Shown here: in pieces, positions 1 through 8,402 of the stretch | Numbering within the stretch: the first letter of the stretch is position 1 | Layout of the letters: each line of letters starts with the position of its first letter | Origin: JASGDC01 sp047608145 | GTDB lineage: Bacteria > Actinomycetota > Actinomycetes > Actinomycetales > Micrococcaceae | Reading direction: 5' to 3' | Length of the DNA stretch: 64,000 bases | Assembly: GCA_047608145.1 (NCBI GenBank) | Contig: JASGDC010000019.1 | Coordinates: forward strand, 12,634 to 76,633 | The notes under the pieces: generated by a model | The model's input: only the letters and a program-made list of their open reading frames with translations | Databases searched by the model: none | What the model was told of the DNA's origin: nothing | Position numbers and translations under genes: made by a program

Positions 1-43
1 TAAAGGTAATATTGAGAAACAAAGCTCTTAGGGGAGAAACTTC

Positions 44-610
44 ATGCAAGCAAATCAATTTAATAAAGACGACAAACCACGTAAACTTAAACCAGCTTTA
101 ATTAGTCTTATAGCCTTAGTAATAGTTACTGTCATTGGCGCAATAGTATATGCAACTACACGAAATAAAGATAAAGATGTCGCTAATACTACTAATTCTG
201 AAGCAACAGAAACAACTACACCAACTAGAACTACTGCAAGTAGTGCTCCAGCAACAAGTAGTGCTTCAGCAACACCTGCAACAACTTTTAAAGATGGTAC
301 TTATAGGGCAACTGGCGACTACACGACTCCAGGTGGCACTGAAAGTGTGACTGTTAATTTAACCATTAAAGGCGATAAAGTAGCTGCAGTAGAAACTACA
401 GGTAGTGCTACTAGTGGAAGCTCTGCTGAATATCAAGAAAAATTCTTAAGTGCCTATAAAACTGAAGTAGTAGGAAAACCAGTTAATGACATTCATCTTA
501 CTAGAGTAGCTGGTTCCTCGATAACTATTACTAGAACAGCTGGATCTTCATTAACTTCCAATGGTTTCAATGCTGCTATTGATAAGATTAAGGTCGATGC
601 TAAGTCATAA
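44..610 (+). CDS. Membrane-anchored FMN-binding domain protein
   Basis: 188 aa. Residues about 18-40 form one hydrophobic helix, followed by a Thr/Ser/Ala-rich linker to about residue 80 and then an FMN-binding domain of the NqrC/RnfG type (PF04205) reaching the C-terminus. The segment TAGSSLTSNGF near residues 165-175 sits where the family has SGAT, so flavin would attach to Ser168 or Ser169 rather than Thr. A strong ribosome binding site (AGGGGAGA) lies 5-12 bases before the ATG. The next gene overlaps it by 14 bases and encodes the enzyme that installs FMN on such domains. Role inferred: extracytosolic flavin electron carrier. Confidence 0.88.
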   Translation: MQANQFNKDDKPRKLKPALISLIALVIVTVIGAIVYATTRNKDKDVANTTNSEATETTTPTRTTASSAPATSSASATPATTFKDGTYRATGDYTTPGGTESVTVNLTIKGDKVAAVETTGSATSGSSAEYQEKFLSAYKTEVVGKPVNDIHLTRVAGSSITITRTAGSSLTSNGFNAAIDKIKVDAKS

Positions 611-1460
611 ATTTCAAGCAATTGGTACTCAGTGGTCTATAGAGACACCTGAACCACTTACTGATGCAGAAAAGGCTAAGATTGAAAAGGTAATTGAGGA
701 GTTTGATATTGCTTTCTCACGATTCCGGAAAGATTCATTCGTATGGAGAGCATATAAGAATGCCCCGGGAAGTTTCCAATTTCCTGATAAGATACAACCG
801 ATTTTTGGGATATACCAGAAATTAAGCCTTTTAACTAATGGGCAGATTAACCCACTAGTAGGAGGTAGTTTAGAACAACTAGGATACGACACTGAATATT
901 CCTTAGTTTCCAAAATACCGACTCCAGCACCAATTTTTAGCCAAACAGTTACATTGCATGAAAATATATTGGAATTTAATGAACCAGCATTACTAGATAT
1001 TGGAGCAATTGGAAAAGGTAAATTAGTTGATATTATCGCTGAAGTTATCTCAGAAAATCACGAATACTATGTAATTGATGGCAGTGGGGATATTGCTGTT
1101 AATTCTAAAACACCAGAAGTAATTGGTCTTGAACACCCAGCTGATCCTAATTTAGTTATTGGATTAATCAAAATTACATCTGGTAGCCTATGCGCTTCAG
1201 CTATCAATAGGCGTAGTTGGGGCAATGGTCTACACCATATTATCGATGCAAAAACTGGTAAACCTATTAACAGTGACGTAGTTGCAACTTGGGCAATTAC
1301 GGATACTACTATACAGGCTGATGCCCTAAGCACTGCTTTATTCTATAGAAGTCCTAGCGAAGTGCAAAAGGTTTTTGGGGATTTTAATTTTGTAGTTATG
1401 CATAAAGATGGGAAAGTGTACCATAATATTAATCTATCGTTAGGAGAGTTATTCTCATAA
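597..1460 (+). CDS. apbE: ApbE family FAD:protein FMN transferase
   Basis: Transfers FMN from FAD to a Ser/Thr of a target protein. Family motifs are visible: IGTQWSIE at the N-terminus, LLDIGAIGKGKLVD, DGSGDIAVN, HHIIDAKTGKP and the C-terminal QADALSTAL. The ATG at 597 is preferred over an in-frame ATG at 561 because it begins just before the family fold and lies 6 bases after AAGG. The gene overlaps the FMN-binding gene by 14 bases, which implies translational coupling. No signal peptide or lipobox is visible, which is odd because the substrate domain is predicted to be outside the membrane. Confidence 0.9.
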   Translation: MLSHKFQAIGTQWSIETPEPLTDAEKAKIEKVIEEFDIAFSRFRKDSFVWRAYKNAPGSFQFPDKIQPIFGIYQKLSLLTNGQINPLVGGSLEQLGYDTEYSLVSKIPTPAPIFSQTVTLHENILEFNEPALLDIGAIGKGKLVDIIAEVISENHEYYVIDGSGDIAVNSKTPEVIGLEHPADPNLVIGLIKITSGSLCASAINRRSWGNGLHHIIDAKTGKPINSDVVATWAITDTTIQADALSTALFYRSPSEVQKVFGDFNFVVMHKDGKVYHNINLSLGELFS

Positions 1461-1486
1461 AATACCTTGAAAAATACCTAACACAA

Positions 1487-2911
1487 GTGCCAATGTATTT
1501 ACTAGTAAATAGTGCACTAGGAATCTTGGTTATCTTAGCTATGTTGTTATCGTTATTTGGAGTGTTACCTTTTTCAGCAATAGCGTTAATTGTCACCAAT
1601 ATAGTTTTTATTGGGGTAAGTATAGCAGCTAGCTATGGTTTCGCTAAACTTTACGGAATTTCATCACATTTACAATCAGCGATGATTACTGGATTGATTC
1701 TAACGCTATTATTTACTCCAAGCACTGATATAGCTACCTTATTAAATTACGGCTTAATTGCCTTAATTGCCCAAGCGTCTAAATTCATTATTGCTTTCAA
1801 AGGCAGACATATCTTTAACCCAGCAGCTTTTGGTGCCCTGTTAGGTGGCTTATTACAACTACAATTTGCTTCGTGGTGGATAGCAACTCCAATATTATTA
1901 ATCCCGGTAATACTCACCGCATTCTTAATATTGTATAAGACTAGAAATCTACTACTTGGTTCTATATTTATTGCCCTCAGTATCTCAGTACTGGCTATAA
2001 CTGGAGTTAATGTATGGACTGCTATCTCTTCATGGCCATTATTATTCTTATCTGGTTTTATGCTTGATGAGCCTACAACTCTACCTCCACGCAAAAATCA
2101 ACAACTTGGTATTGCAGCTATTCTGGCAATTATTGTCAGTTTACCGTTTCATATTGGCTGGTTTTACTCTTCACCAGAGTTTGCTTTAGTAGTCGGTAAT
2201 CTAGTTGCTTTTGCATTAGCATTTAAGCAACGCAAGGAAATTAAGTTACAACTCAAGACACGCACCAAATTAACTCCTACCACTGAAGAGCTCGTGTTTG
2301 CTACTTCAAAACCGCTTACTTTCATACCTGGTCAGTATATTGAGTTGACTTTGCCCCATCGTAAACCTGATATGCGCGGCTTACGCAGATCATTTAGTAT
2401 TACAAATGCTCCAAAAGAGAATGAATTACGTCTCGGAGTTAAGTTTAACAACCCCGGTAGCACCTTTAAAAATAACCTAGCCAAACTACCTACGGAAGCT
2501 ATCATTCAAACTACTGGTGTAGCAGGCGATTTCACACTACCAAAAGACAGTAACGAAAAATTACTGTTTATCGCTGGTGGAATTGGTATTACTCCGTTTA
2601 TTTCCCACATTAAGGCCCACCCTGATAGAGATATTACTTTACTTTATTTCGTACCTAGTGCTGATGAGATTGCTTATAAGGATTTTCTAGATATAAGTGG
2701 AATAAAAGTAGCTTACTTCACCACTAGAGGTGAAAAAGTGTCGGGAGTTGAAAACGGGCGATTAAGTGCAAATATAATCCAAAAGTATGTCCCTGATGCC
2801 AAAGAACGTATTGCATATATTTCAGGCCCACCAGCTATGGTTACTGATACCAAGAGCCAGCTTAACCGGAAAGTTAAAAAGATTAAAACTGATTATTTCA
2901 GTGGTTACTGA
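1487..2911 (+). CDS. RnfD/NqrB-like membrane domain fused to FAD/NAD(P)-binding reductase
   Basis: 474 aa from a GTG start. In-frame codons continue upstream to about 1451, so ATG 1493 or an upstream non-ATG start is also possible. Residues 1-250 hold about eight to ten hydrophobic helices resembling the RnfD/NqrB membrane subunit. Residues about 255-474 are a ferredoxin-NADP-reductase module with GQYIELTLP, the flavin motif RRSFSI, the nucleotide loop FIAGGIGITPFI and ISGPPAMV. The third gene of a tight operon, it could pass electrons from cytosolic NAD(P)H through the membrane to the flavinylated protein encoded first. The stop codon abuts the stop of the convergent marR. Confidence 0.87.
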   Translation: MPMYLLVNSALGILVILAMLLSLFGVLPFSAIALIVTNIVFIGVSIAASYGFAKLYGISSHLQSAMITGLILTLLFTPSTDIATLLNYGLIALIAQASKFIIAFKGRHIFNPAAFGALLGGLLQLQFASWWIATPILLIPVILTAFLILYKTRNLLLGSIFIALSISVLAITGVNVWTAISSWPLLFLSGFMLDEPTTLPPRKNQQLGIAAILAIIVSLPFHIGWFYSSPEFALVVGNLVAFALAFKQRKEIKLQLKTRTKLTPTTEELVFATSKPLTFIPGQYIELTLPHRKPDMRGLRRSFSITNAPKENELRLGVKFNNPGSTFKNNLAKLPTEAIIQTTGVAGDFTLPKDSNEKLLFIAGGIGITPFISHIKAHPDRDITLLYFVPSADEIAYKDFLDISGIKVAYFTTRGEKVSGVENGRLSANIIQKYVPDAKERIAYISGPPAMVTDTKSQLNRKVKKIKTDYFSGY

Positions 2912-3382
2912 TTATAAAGGTTTTGAAAGTCTAGCAGTTTGACGCTCAGTAGCCATACTGGCGCGTTTTAAAAAGTTTACTATAGTATTTAATTCATCAT
3001 CGCTATAACCGTCTAAGAATTCCATTTTTCCTACTAATGCAGTAGGTGTAGTAACTTTAAATGCTAATTTAGCTACTTTTAGAGTAGCTTGTACTACAGT
3101 TTTACGGCGATCACTAGGATGTGGGCTCCGTTCTACATATTCTATCTTTTCTAGACGATCTAACATGGCAGTCACACTTCCAGTAGTTAAATTAAGCCTT
3201 TTGGCAAGGTAACTAGGTGCAACACCCGTATCTTTATTGAGCAATATTTCAAGACAGTGCAAATCAGTAATATTCACATCTAATATTCGAGCAAATTGCT
3301 GATTAAAACTAGCAATTGCATTTAGATATTCATCTAAAAGTTCATTAATTTTCTCTTCATTTTTTTCGCGCTCAATACTCAT
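2912..3382 (-). CDS. MarR family transcriptional regulator
   Basis: 156 aa from the ATG at 3382, which has AGG six bases upstream; a TTG two codons earlier is the alternative. A winged helix spans about residues 55-100 (SYLAKRLNLTTGSVTAMLDRLE), followed by the wing signature SPHPSDRRKT, typical of MarR proteins. It ends exactly where the flavin operon ends, on the opposite strand. A perfect inverted repeat lies at 3422-3443, just upstream of its start, and could be its own operator. Ligand unknown. Confidence 0.9.
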   Translation of the reverse strand: MSIEREKNEEKINELLDEYLNAIASFNQQFARILDVNITDLHCLEILLNKDTGVAPSYLAKRLNLTTGSVTAMLDRLEKIEYVERSPHPSDRRKTVVQATLKVAKLAFKVTTPTALVGKMEFLDGYSDDELNTIVNFLKRASMATERQTARLSKPL

Positions 3383-3421
3383 TATCAACCTAAACTAACT
3401 TTATAATCAAGATACTTAAAT

Positions 3422-3443
3422 AATATCACTATTTATTGATATT
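3422..3443. promoter_or_regulatory. Candidate MarR operator (inverted repeat)
   Basis: AATATCA, eight bases, then TGATATT: a perfect 7-bp dyad about 40 bp upstream of the marR start. Its size and symmetry suit a MarR dimer. A second, wider dyad (ACTTGAT at 3508-3514 and ATCAAGT at 3532-3538) lies further upstream. Inferred from position and symmetry only. Confidence 0.35.
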
Positions 3444-3647
3444 GCCTGTTATTCCAGCAGATTAGCTACTTAATTAAATGTAGATACCGACTTATTTGAA
3501 ATATATTACTTGATAATAAAGTTATTAGATAATCAAGTTAAATAGTATTTTGAATTCAAAGAAATTGGAAAATTAAATTATACTTTTGTAATTTTCCGCG
3601 TGTAATTACAATTTTTTAGAATTTATGTAATTTAAAGCTTGCAGGAC

Positions 3648-3766
3648 AAAACGTGTGCCTAGTTAATAAGATCAATAAGTTTGTTTGTGAACCGAATTAG
3701 TTAGTGTCGTGCGTTTGAGCACATTTCATATGTTTAAACACACGTTTTCTGCTGAAACGCACGACA
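3648..3766. repeat. Nested inverted repeats in the marR-ptsI intergenic region
   Basis: The 455 bases between marR and ptsI hold no gene. TGTCGTGCGTTTGAGCA (3705-3721) pairs with TGCTGAAACGCACGACA (3750-3766) with one mismatch, a 17-base stem around a 28-base loop that contains the palindrome TGTTTAAACA (3731-3740). AAAACGTGTG at 3648-3657 is also the inverse of CACACGTTTT at 3739-3748, so two alternative pairings exist. This block is more GC-rich than the surrounding spacer. It may be a regulator site or a structured RNA; function unknown. Confidence 0.5.
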
Positions 3767-3793
3767 ACCACTCCAATTTAAAATTTTGGGCAT

Positions 3794-3831
3794 AAAAATA
3801 GTGGGAAGCTTTTAAGCTTCCCACTATTTTT
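3794..3831. terminator. Rho-independent terminator after ptsI
   Basis: An 18-bp perfect stem (AAAAATAGTGGGAAGCTT and its complement) with a two-base loop and T-runs on both strands. It sits 13 bases beyond the ptsI stop codon. Confidence 0.9.
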
Positions 3832-3843
3832 AATTAAATAATT

Positions 3844-5514
3844 TTATAGATTTGAATGTAGCAGTTTGTTAACTGCATCTTTTGCAGTCTTGGTATCAAT
3901 AGCGTTAACAGCAGCATTTGCCATTTCTTCCATTTCTTCCATTGTGTATTCTGCAAGGTGAGTACGAACTTGTGCAACAGCAGGAGCTGACATTGACAAG
4001 TAACTTACACCTAGACCAGCAAGTACTAGTGCCAAAATTTCATCAGCAGCAGCCTCACCACAAACACCTACAGTCTTGTTATTATTCTTACCAGCTTTAG
4101 CAGTCATTCCGATTGCACGGAGTACTGCTGGATGCCAAGGATCTTGGAAACCGGCAGTTGCAGCAAGCATACGGTCAGCAGCAAGAGTGTACTGAGTCAA
4201 GTCGTTAGTACCAATACTTGCAAAGTCACCAATTTCAAGAATCTGATCTGCAAGTAGGGCAGAAGAAGGTGTTTCCACCATACAGCCAGCATGCTTTATA
4301 CCAAATTTATTACAAAGATCTACGAAGTACTTTGTTTCTTCAGCATCAACAATCATTGGTGCCATTACCCATACATCAGCTTCAGAATCTTTAGCTGCAT
4401 CAGCAAGAGCTTTAATCTGAGTTTCGAAGATGTCAGGAGTATTACGACAAACACGAATACCACGTTCACCCAAAGCTGGGTTTGGCTCTTCATTGAAGTT
4501 CAAGAAACTAAGTGGCTTATCAGCACCAGCATCAAGAGTACGAGCAACTACCTTCTTACCAGGGAAAGCATCGAATAGTTCTTTATATGCTTCATACTGC
4601 TTGTCGTAAGATGGAGGAGTGTCGGAATCTAGGAATAAGAACTCAGTACGGAAAAGACCAACACCTTCAACATCAGCTTCAATTGCTTCTGGGGCGTCCT
4701 TTGCTGAGCCAACATTAGCCATCAAAGCAATATGCTGGCCGTCTTTAGTTTTACCTTCACCTTTTTCGATGATCTTCATGCTAGAAAGAGTCTCTTGCTT
4801 CTTCTTAGCTTTAGTAATTGCATATTCATCTGGATGAACTAGCACTTTACCTAGACCAGCATCAACGATAACTTCAGTTTCTTCTTCTAAATCAAGAAGT
4901 GTCTCTACACCAACAACTGCAGGGATACCTTTTGCACGAGCCAAAATAGCAGTATGGCTTGTAGGTCCACCTTCTTGAGTTACCAAAGCTTTAACTTTGT
5001 TTAGATCAAGAAGAGCAGTGTCAGCTGGAGCTAGATCACTAGCAATTAAAATAAATTCTGAGTCAGACTCTGGAACACCTGGCGCCTGCACACCAACAGC
5101 TGCAGCAACTGCACGCTGGCGTACATCATCAAGGTCAGCTACACGTTCAGCCATGTAACCGCCAGCCATTTTTAACATTTCACGGTACTGCATGAAAGAT
5201 TCATAAATTGCACGCTGTGCAGTTTTACCATCACCGATTGCAGAATCAATTGCTGGTATCAAACCTGGATCTTCCGCCATCAAAGCTTGCGCATCCAAAA
5301 CCTGCTTAGCTTCATCGCCAGCTTTTTCACCACGTTCACGTAAGTCTTTCGCTACAGTTGCCAAAGCATCACGTGCGATTTCTTTTTCTTTTGCCACTGG
5401 TTTATCACTTGTTACATCTTCAGGCTCTGGCAGAGCTTCTCCCATTTTCAAAACTTTTGAGATAGCAACGCCGCTACCAACGCCTATGCCTGTTAATGTT
5501 TTTGACTCAGTCAT
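3844..5514 (-). CDS. ptsI: PTS enzyme I (phosphoenolpyruvate-protein phosphotransferase)
   Basis: 556 aa, cytosolic. It takes phosphate from phosphoenolpyruvate onto a histidine and passes it to HPr. The phospho-His is His187 in GGPTSHTAI. The C-terminal PEP-binding barrel shows GVGLFRTEFLF, ARTLDAGADKP, GERGIRVCR, IGTNDLTQY and GVCGEAAAD. The chosen ATG has AAGGAAAG seven bases upstream; a longer reading frame to 5559 would run into the terminator stem behind ptsH. It belongs to a leftward ptsI/ptsH/EIIA/EIIB cluster and is separated from ptsH by a hairpin that may lower its expression. Confidence 0.96.
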   Translation of the reverse strand: MTESKTLTGIGVGSGVAISKVLKMGEALPEPEDVTSDKPVAKEKEIARDALATVAKDLRERGEKAGDEAKQVLDAQALMAEDPGLIPAIDSAIGDGKTAQRAIYESFMQYREMLKMAGGYMAERVADLDDVRQRAVAAAVGVQAPGVPESDSEFILIASDLAPADTALLDLNKVKALVTQEGGPTSHTAILARAKGIPAVVGVETLLDLEEETEVIVDAGLGKVLVHPDEYAITKAKKKQETLSSMKIIEKGEGKTKDGQHIALMANVGSAKDAPEAIEADVEGVGLFRTEFLFLDSDTPPSYDKQYEAYKELFDAFPGKKVVARTLDAGADKPLSFLNFNEEPNPALGERGIRVCRNTPDIFETQIKALADAAKDSEADVWVMAPMIVDAEETKYFVDLCNKFGIKHAGCMVETPSSALLADQILEIGDFASIGTNDLTQYTLAADRMLAATAGFQDPWHPAVLRAIGMTAKAGKNNNKTVGVCGEAAADEILALVLAGLGVSYLSMSAPAVAQVRTHLAEYTMEEMEEMANAAVNAIDTKTAKDAVNKLLHSNL

Positions 5515-5541
5515 TATATAACTTTCCTTAACTATGAAAAT

Positions 5542-5579
5542 AAAAAAGGTTGTTTGCACTCATGGTGCAAACAACCTTT
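5542..5579 (-). terminator. Terminator between ptsH and ptsI
   Basis: AAAGGTTGTTTGCAC (5545-5559) pairs perfectly with GTGCAAACAACCTTT (5565-5579) around TCATG, followed on the minus strand by six T residues. It lies just after the ptsH stop and before ptsI, so it should terminate or attenuate leftward transcripts. Confidence 0.88.
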
Positions 5580-5585
5580 AATCGA

Positions 5586-5855
5586 CTATGCTTCGTCTAG
5601 ATCACTATCTAGCATATTAGCTAGTTCTTCAAGTTTTTCTTCTGCTCCGTCGCCTTCAGCACTCAAAGTTACCTTTGTACCGTATGAGAAACTCTGTGCC
5701 ATTACAGCAAGTAGGCTACGAGCATCAACTGGATCTCCGCCTTCTTTTGCAATTGTCACTGGAAGACCAGTAGCAGTTACTGCCTGTACGAACATAGCTG
5801 CTGGACGTGCGTGTAGACCAACTTTTGATCCGATTGTTGCTGTTTTAGTTGCCAT
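5586..5855 (-). CDS. ptsH: PTS phosphocarrier protein HPr
   Basis: 89 aa. It relays phosphate from enzyme I to EIIA proteins. The active-site His15 lies in GLHARPA. The motif DARSLLAVM carries Ser46, the position phosphorylated by HPr kinase in Firmicutes; no HPr kinase gene is in this window. AAGGAG lies 11 bases upstream of the ATG. It sits between the EIIA and EI genes. Confidence 0.96.
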   Translation of the reverse strand: MATKTATIGSKVGLHARPAAMFVQAVTATGLPVTIAKEGGDPVDARSLLAVMAQSFSYGTKVTLSAEGDGAEEKLEELANMLDSDLDEA

Positions 5856-5880
5856 ATTAAATTTAGCTCCTTAAGTTTTA

Positions 5881-6330
5881 TTAATTAATAGTAAGTAGTG
5901 GGTCTCCGGCTTCGACTGTTTCCTCATCAGTAACTTCAATAACGTCCTTTTGAGTATCTAGTGCGATAATCGGAATAACAGGGGAAAGACCTTTTCCATC
6001 AATTTCTTTTGGATTCCAAGTAACTAGCTTGTCGCCTTTAGAAACTTTATCTCCAGCCTCTGCATGCAATTCAAAACTCTCACCATTAAGGTTTACAGTA
6101 TCAATACCCAAGTGGATAAGAACTGCCTTTTTGTTTTCGTCTTCGATAACCATTGCATGTGGTTTAAGAGTACTAATTGTGCCATCGATTGGAGAAACCA
6201 CTGTTTGCTCTTCACGAGTTGGATCGATTGCAATACCTGGACCAACCATTTCTTGTGCGAATACTGGATCTGGTACTTCTGATAGTGGAATTACTTTACC
6301 TTCAGTTGGGCTATATACTTTAATACTCAT
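5881..6330 (-). CDS. PTS EIIA, glucose/GlcNAc (Crr) type, stand-alone
   Basis: 149 aa single-domain EIIA. The fold's two active-site histidines are His58 (PHAMVI) and His73 (LIHLGIDTVNL); His73 is the phosphorylated one by comparison with E. coli IIA-Glc His90. Its ATG overlaps the EIIB stop as TAATG, giving translational coupling. In many bacteria this domain is fused to EIIB and EIIC; here all three are separate genes. Confidence 0.94.
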   Translation of the reverse strand: MSIKVYSPTEGKVIPLSEVPDPVFAQEMVGPGIAIDPTREEQTVVSPIDGTISTLKPHAMVIEDENKKAVLIHLGIDTVNLNGESFELHAEAGDKVSKGDKLVTWNPKEIDGKGLSPVIPIIALDTQKDVIEVTDEETVEAGDPLLTIN

Positions 6331-6563
6331 TAGATTAAGTCCTGTACATCCTCTGCTATTGAATCTGCGTCTGCACCTACTACAACTTGCACTGCAGAAC
6401 CTGCCTTCATTACGCCAAAAGCTCCAGCTGCGCTAAGAGCTGTTTCATCAACTAATGATGGATCTTCAACTTCCGTACGAAGACGCGTAATACAAGCTTC
6501 GACTTCGATAATATTATCTGCTCCGCCGAGCCCTTCTACAATTGCTTCTGCCTTATCCGACAT
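6330..6563 (-). CDS. PTS EIIB, glucose/GlcNAc type, stand-alone
   Basis: 77 aa. The phosphocysteine is Cys24 in EVEACITRLR, typical of the Glc family EIIB domain. The second of two tandem ATGs is preferred because AAGGAG lies six bases before it; 6566 is the alternative. It is the first gene of the leftward PTS operon and faces the EIIC gene across a divergent promoter region. It transfers phosphate from EIIA to the sugar bound by EIIC. Confidence 0.93.
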   Translation of the reverse strand: MSDKAEAIVEGLGGADNIIEVEACITRLRTEVEDPSLVDETALSAAGAFGVMKAGSAVQVVVGADADSIAEDVQDLI

Positions 6564-6828
6564 CATTATCTCCTTAGTTATAGAAAGTTTCTACTGTTTC
6601 ATAATAGCGCAAAAATCATTGAAACTGTCTTAAGTCCTTTATTAGTGGTTAAAAAGAGCACTTTTTGAATGAAATTAATAACTTAAATCCCTTTAAGATG
6701 AAAGGAAAAAACAGTGAATAAATCCTGTAAAAATGAAATAAGCTTGCCCCCTTATTCACTGGTTAAATACGGGGGTTTTAGGCAAATAACCTATATAATA
6801 AGGCTTGTCTATTAAGAAAGGCTGGATG
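6564..6828. promoter_or_regulatory. Divergent PTS promoter region with alternative hairpins
   Basis: 265 bases without a gene between EIIB and EIIC. CAGTGAATAA (6712-6721) is the inverse of TTATTCACTG (6752-6761). The second arm also lies in the loop of a competing CCCCC (6747-6751)/GGGGG (6771-6775) hairpin that is followed by TTTT. The two structures exclude each other, as in an attenuator, but they could equally be an operator for a sugar-responsive repressor. No BglG-type antiterminator site was recognised. Confidence 0.4.
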
Positions 6829-8325
6829 ATGAGCGAAGCATCTATTTCACAAAATAAATTCACGGAAGGTAAAGCCTTCCAAATCATGCAGCGCCTTGGT
6901 AGAAGCTTCATGCTACCGATTTCCGTACTTCCTGCAGCAGCTCTCTTGCTCCGTTTGGGTCAAGATGACATGCTGGGTAAGGACGGCCTTAATCTGGGCA
7001 TGTTCGCCGACATCATTGGAGCTGCCGGTGGAGCACTATTTAACAACTTAGGATTCCTATTCGCTGTAGGTGTCGCTGTTGGTTACGCTAAGAAAGCGGA
7101 CGGATCAACAGGACTTGCTGCAGTTGTTGGTTATCTGGTGTTTATGAACGTCTTAGACGTTATGTCACCACACGTAATGCATGAGAGTCCAAGTATGGAC
7201 ACTCCACACCCAATCGATTATCAGGTACTTGGCGGTATCGTAGTCGGTTTAATTACCGCATTGTTATATGAACGGTTCTATCGAATAAAACTTCCACCAT
7301 ACTTAGCGTTCTTCGGTGGACGTCGTTTCGTGCCAATGGTTACAGCAATCAGTTGTATGATTGCCGGTGTAATTATGGCATACCCATATCCTGCATTCGA
7401 ATCAGGTTTGAATTCAGTAAGTACTTGGGTATCTCACCACGTAGTAATTGGTGGTTTCGTATTCGGTATGGCTAACCGTCTATTATTGACATTCGGTCTA
7501 CACCACTTATTGAACAATATCCCATGGTTCCAGCTTGGTTCTTACACTTACCAAGGCCAGGTATACCACGGTGATATCGCACGTTTCTTGCACCATGACC
7601 CAACAGCAGGTACTTTCATGACTGGTTTCTTCCCAATCATGATGTTTGCACTTCCAGGTGCTGCACTTGCTATCTGGCACTCAGCTGACAAAGAAAACCG
7701 TGCTGCAATTGGTGGTTTGATGACATCTGTAGCTTTGACAGCATTCATCACCGGTGTGACAGAGCCACTAGAGTTCTCTTTCATGTTCGTTGCATACCCG
7801 CTATACCTATTCCACGCATTCATGACAGGTACTTCACTTGCGTTAGTTAACGCACTTGGTATCCATGATGGTTTCGGTTTCTCAGCAGGTGCAATTGACT
7901 ACACATTGAACTTAGGTATCGCTACTAAACCATTGTTGCTGATTCCAATTGGCCTAGTATACGGAGCTATTTACTACTTCGTATTCCGTTGGGCAATTGC
8001 TAAGTTTGACTTTGCAACACCAGGTCGTACTAAGAAAGACTTGCGGGATTCTAAAGAAACTATCGAGAAGCAACCAATTGCTAATGATATGAAGAAAGTT
8101 AACAGCAAAAAAGCTGCTAACGAAAAAGAGGTTACTGAAAACAAAGGTGAAAGTAACGTTAAAACCTTAGATGCTGATGAATCACAAGCTAAAGAAAAAG
8201 TTGAATCTAAAGCAGCTGATGCTAAAGCGGAGGGTAAATTGGCTGAAAAATCTGAACATCATGGTGAATCGCTAAAAGGGCGTCTACATCATTTAACAGA
8301 TAAAAAGCATGAAGATAAGAAATAA
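6829..8325 (+). CDS. PTS EIIC, GlcNAc/glucose type, with long charged C-terminal tail
   Basis: 498 aa membrane permease. Residues about 1-395 are an EIIC domain with LPISVLPAAALLLRLG, HHLLNNIPWFQLG, DPTAGTFMTGFFPIMM and GVTEPLEFSF; the TAGTFMTGFFPIMMF segment is closest to GlcNAc permeases. The last about 100 residues are Lys/Glu/Ala-rich, hydrophilic and unlike EIIB or EIIA. The second of two tandem ATGs has GAAAGG seven bases upstream; 6826 is the alternative. It probably works with the divergently encoded EIIA and EIIB. GlcNAc rather than glucose is an inference. Confidence 0.9.
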   Translation: MSEASISQNKFTEGKAFQIMQRLGRSFMLPISVLPAAALLLRLGQDDMLGKDGLNLGMFADIIGAAGGALFNNLGFLFAVGVAVGYAKKADGSTGLAAVVGYLVFMNVLDVMSPHVMHESPSMDTPHPIDYQVLGGIVVGLITALLYERFYRIKLPPYLAFFGGRRFVPMVTAISCMIAGVIMAYPYPAFESGLNSVSTWVSHHVVIGGFVFGMANRLLLTFGLHHLLNNIPWFQLGSYTYQGQVYHGDIARFLHHDPTAGTFMTGFFPIMMFALPGAALAIWHSADKENRAAIGGLMTSVALTAFITGVTEPLEFSFMFVAYPLYLFHAFMTGTSLALVNALGIHDGFGFSAGAIDYTLNLGIATKPLLLIPIGLVYGAIYYFVFRWAIAKFDFATPGRTKKDLRDSKETIEKQPIANDMKKVNSKKAANEKEVTENKGESNVKTLDADESQAKEKVESKAADAKAEGKLAEKSEHHGESLKGRLHHLTDKKHEDKK

Positions 8326-8336
8326 TCTTCTACCTT

Positions 8337-8374
8337 AAAAATAGTGGGCTATCAGTTGATAGCCCACTATTTTT
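8337..8374. terminator. Rho-independent terminator after EIIC
   Basis: An 18-bp perfect stem (AAAAATAGTGGGCTATCA and its complement), two-base loop and T-runs on both strands, 11 bases past the EIIC stop. It shares its outer AAAAATAGTGGG/CCCACTATTTTT arms with the ptsI terminator and serves the convergent cutC as well. Confidence 0.92.
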
Positions 8375-8402
8375 ACCTAATTTTATTAATTTTCACTAAT
8401 AA

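Noticed and set aside
5515..5559. Longer ptsI start at 5559
   Set aside because: It would begin inside the terminator stem behind ptsH; the ATG at 5514 has a proper ribosome binding site and the family N-terminus.
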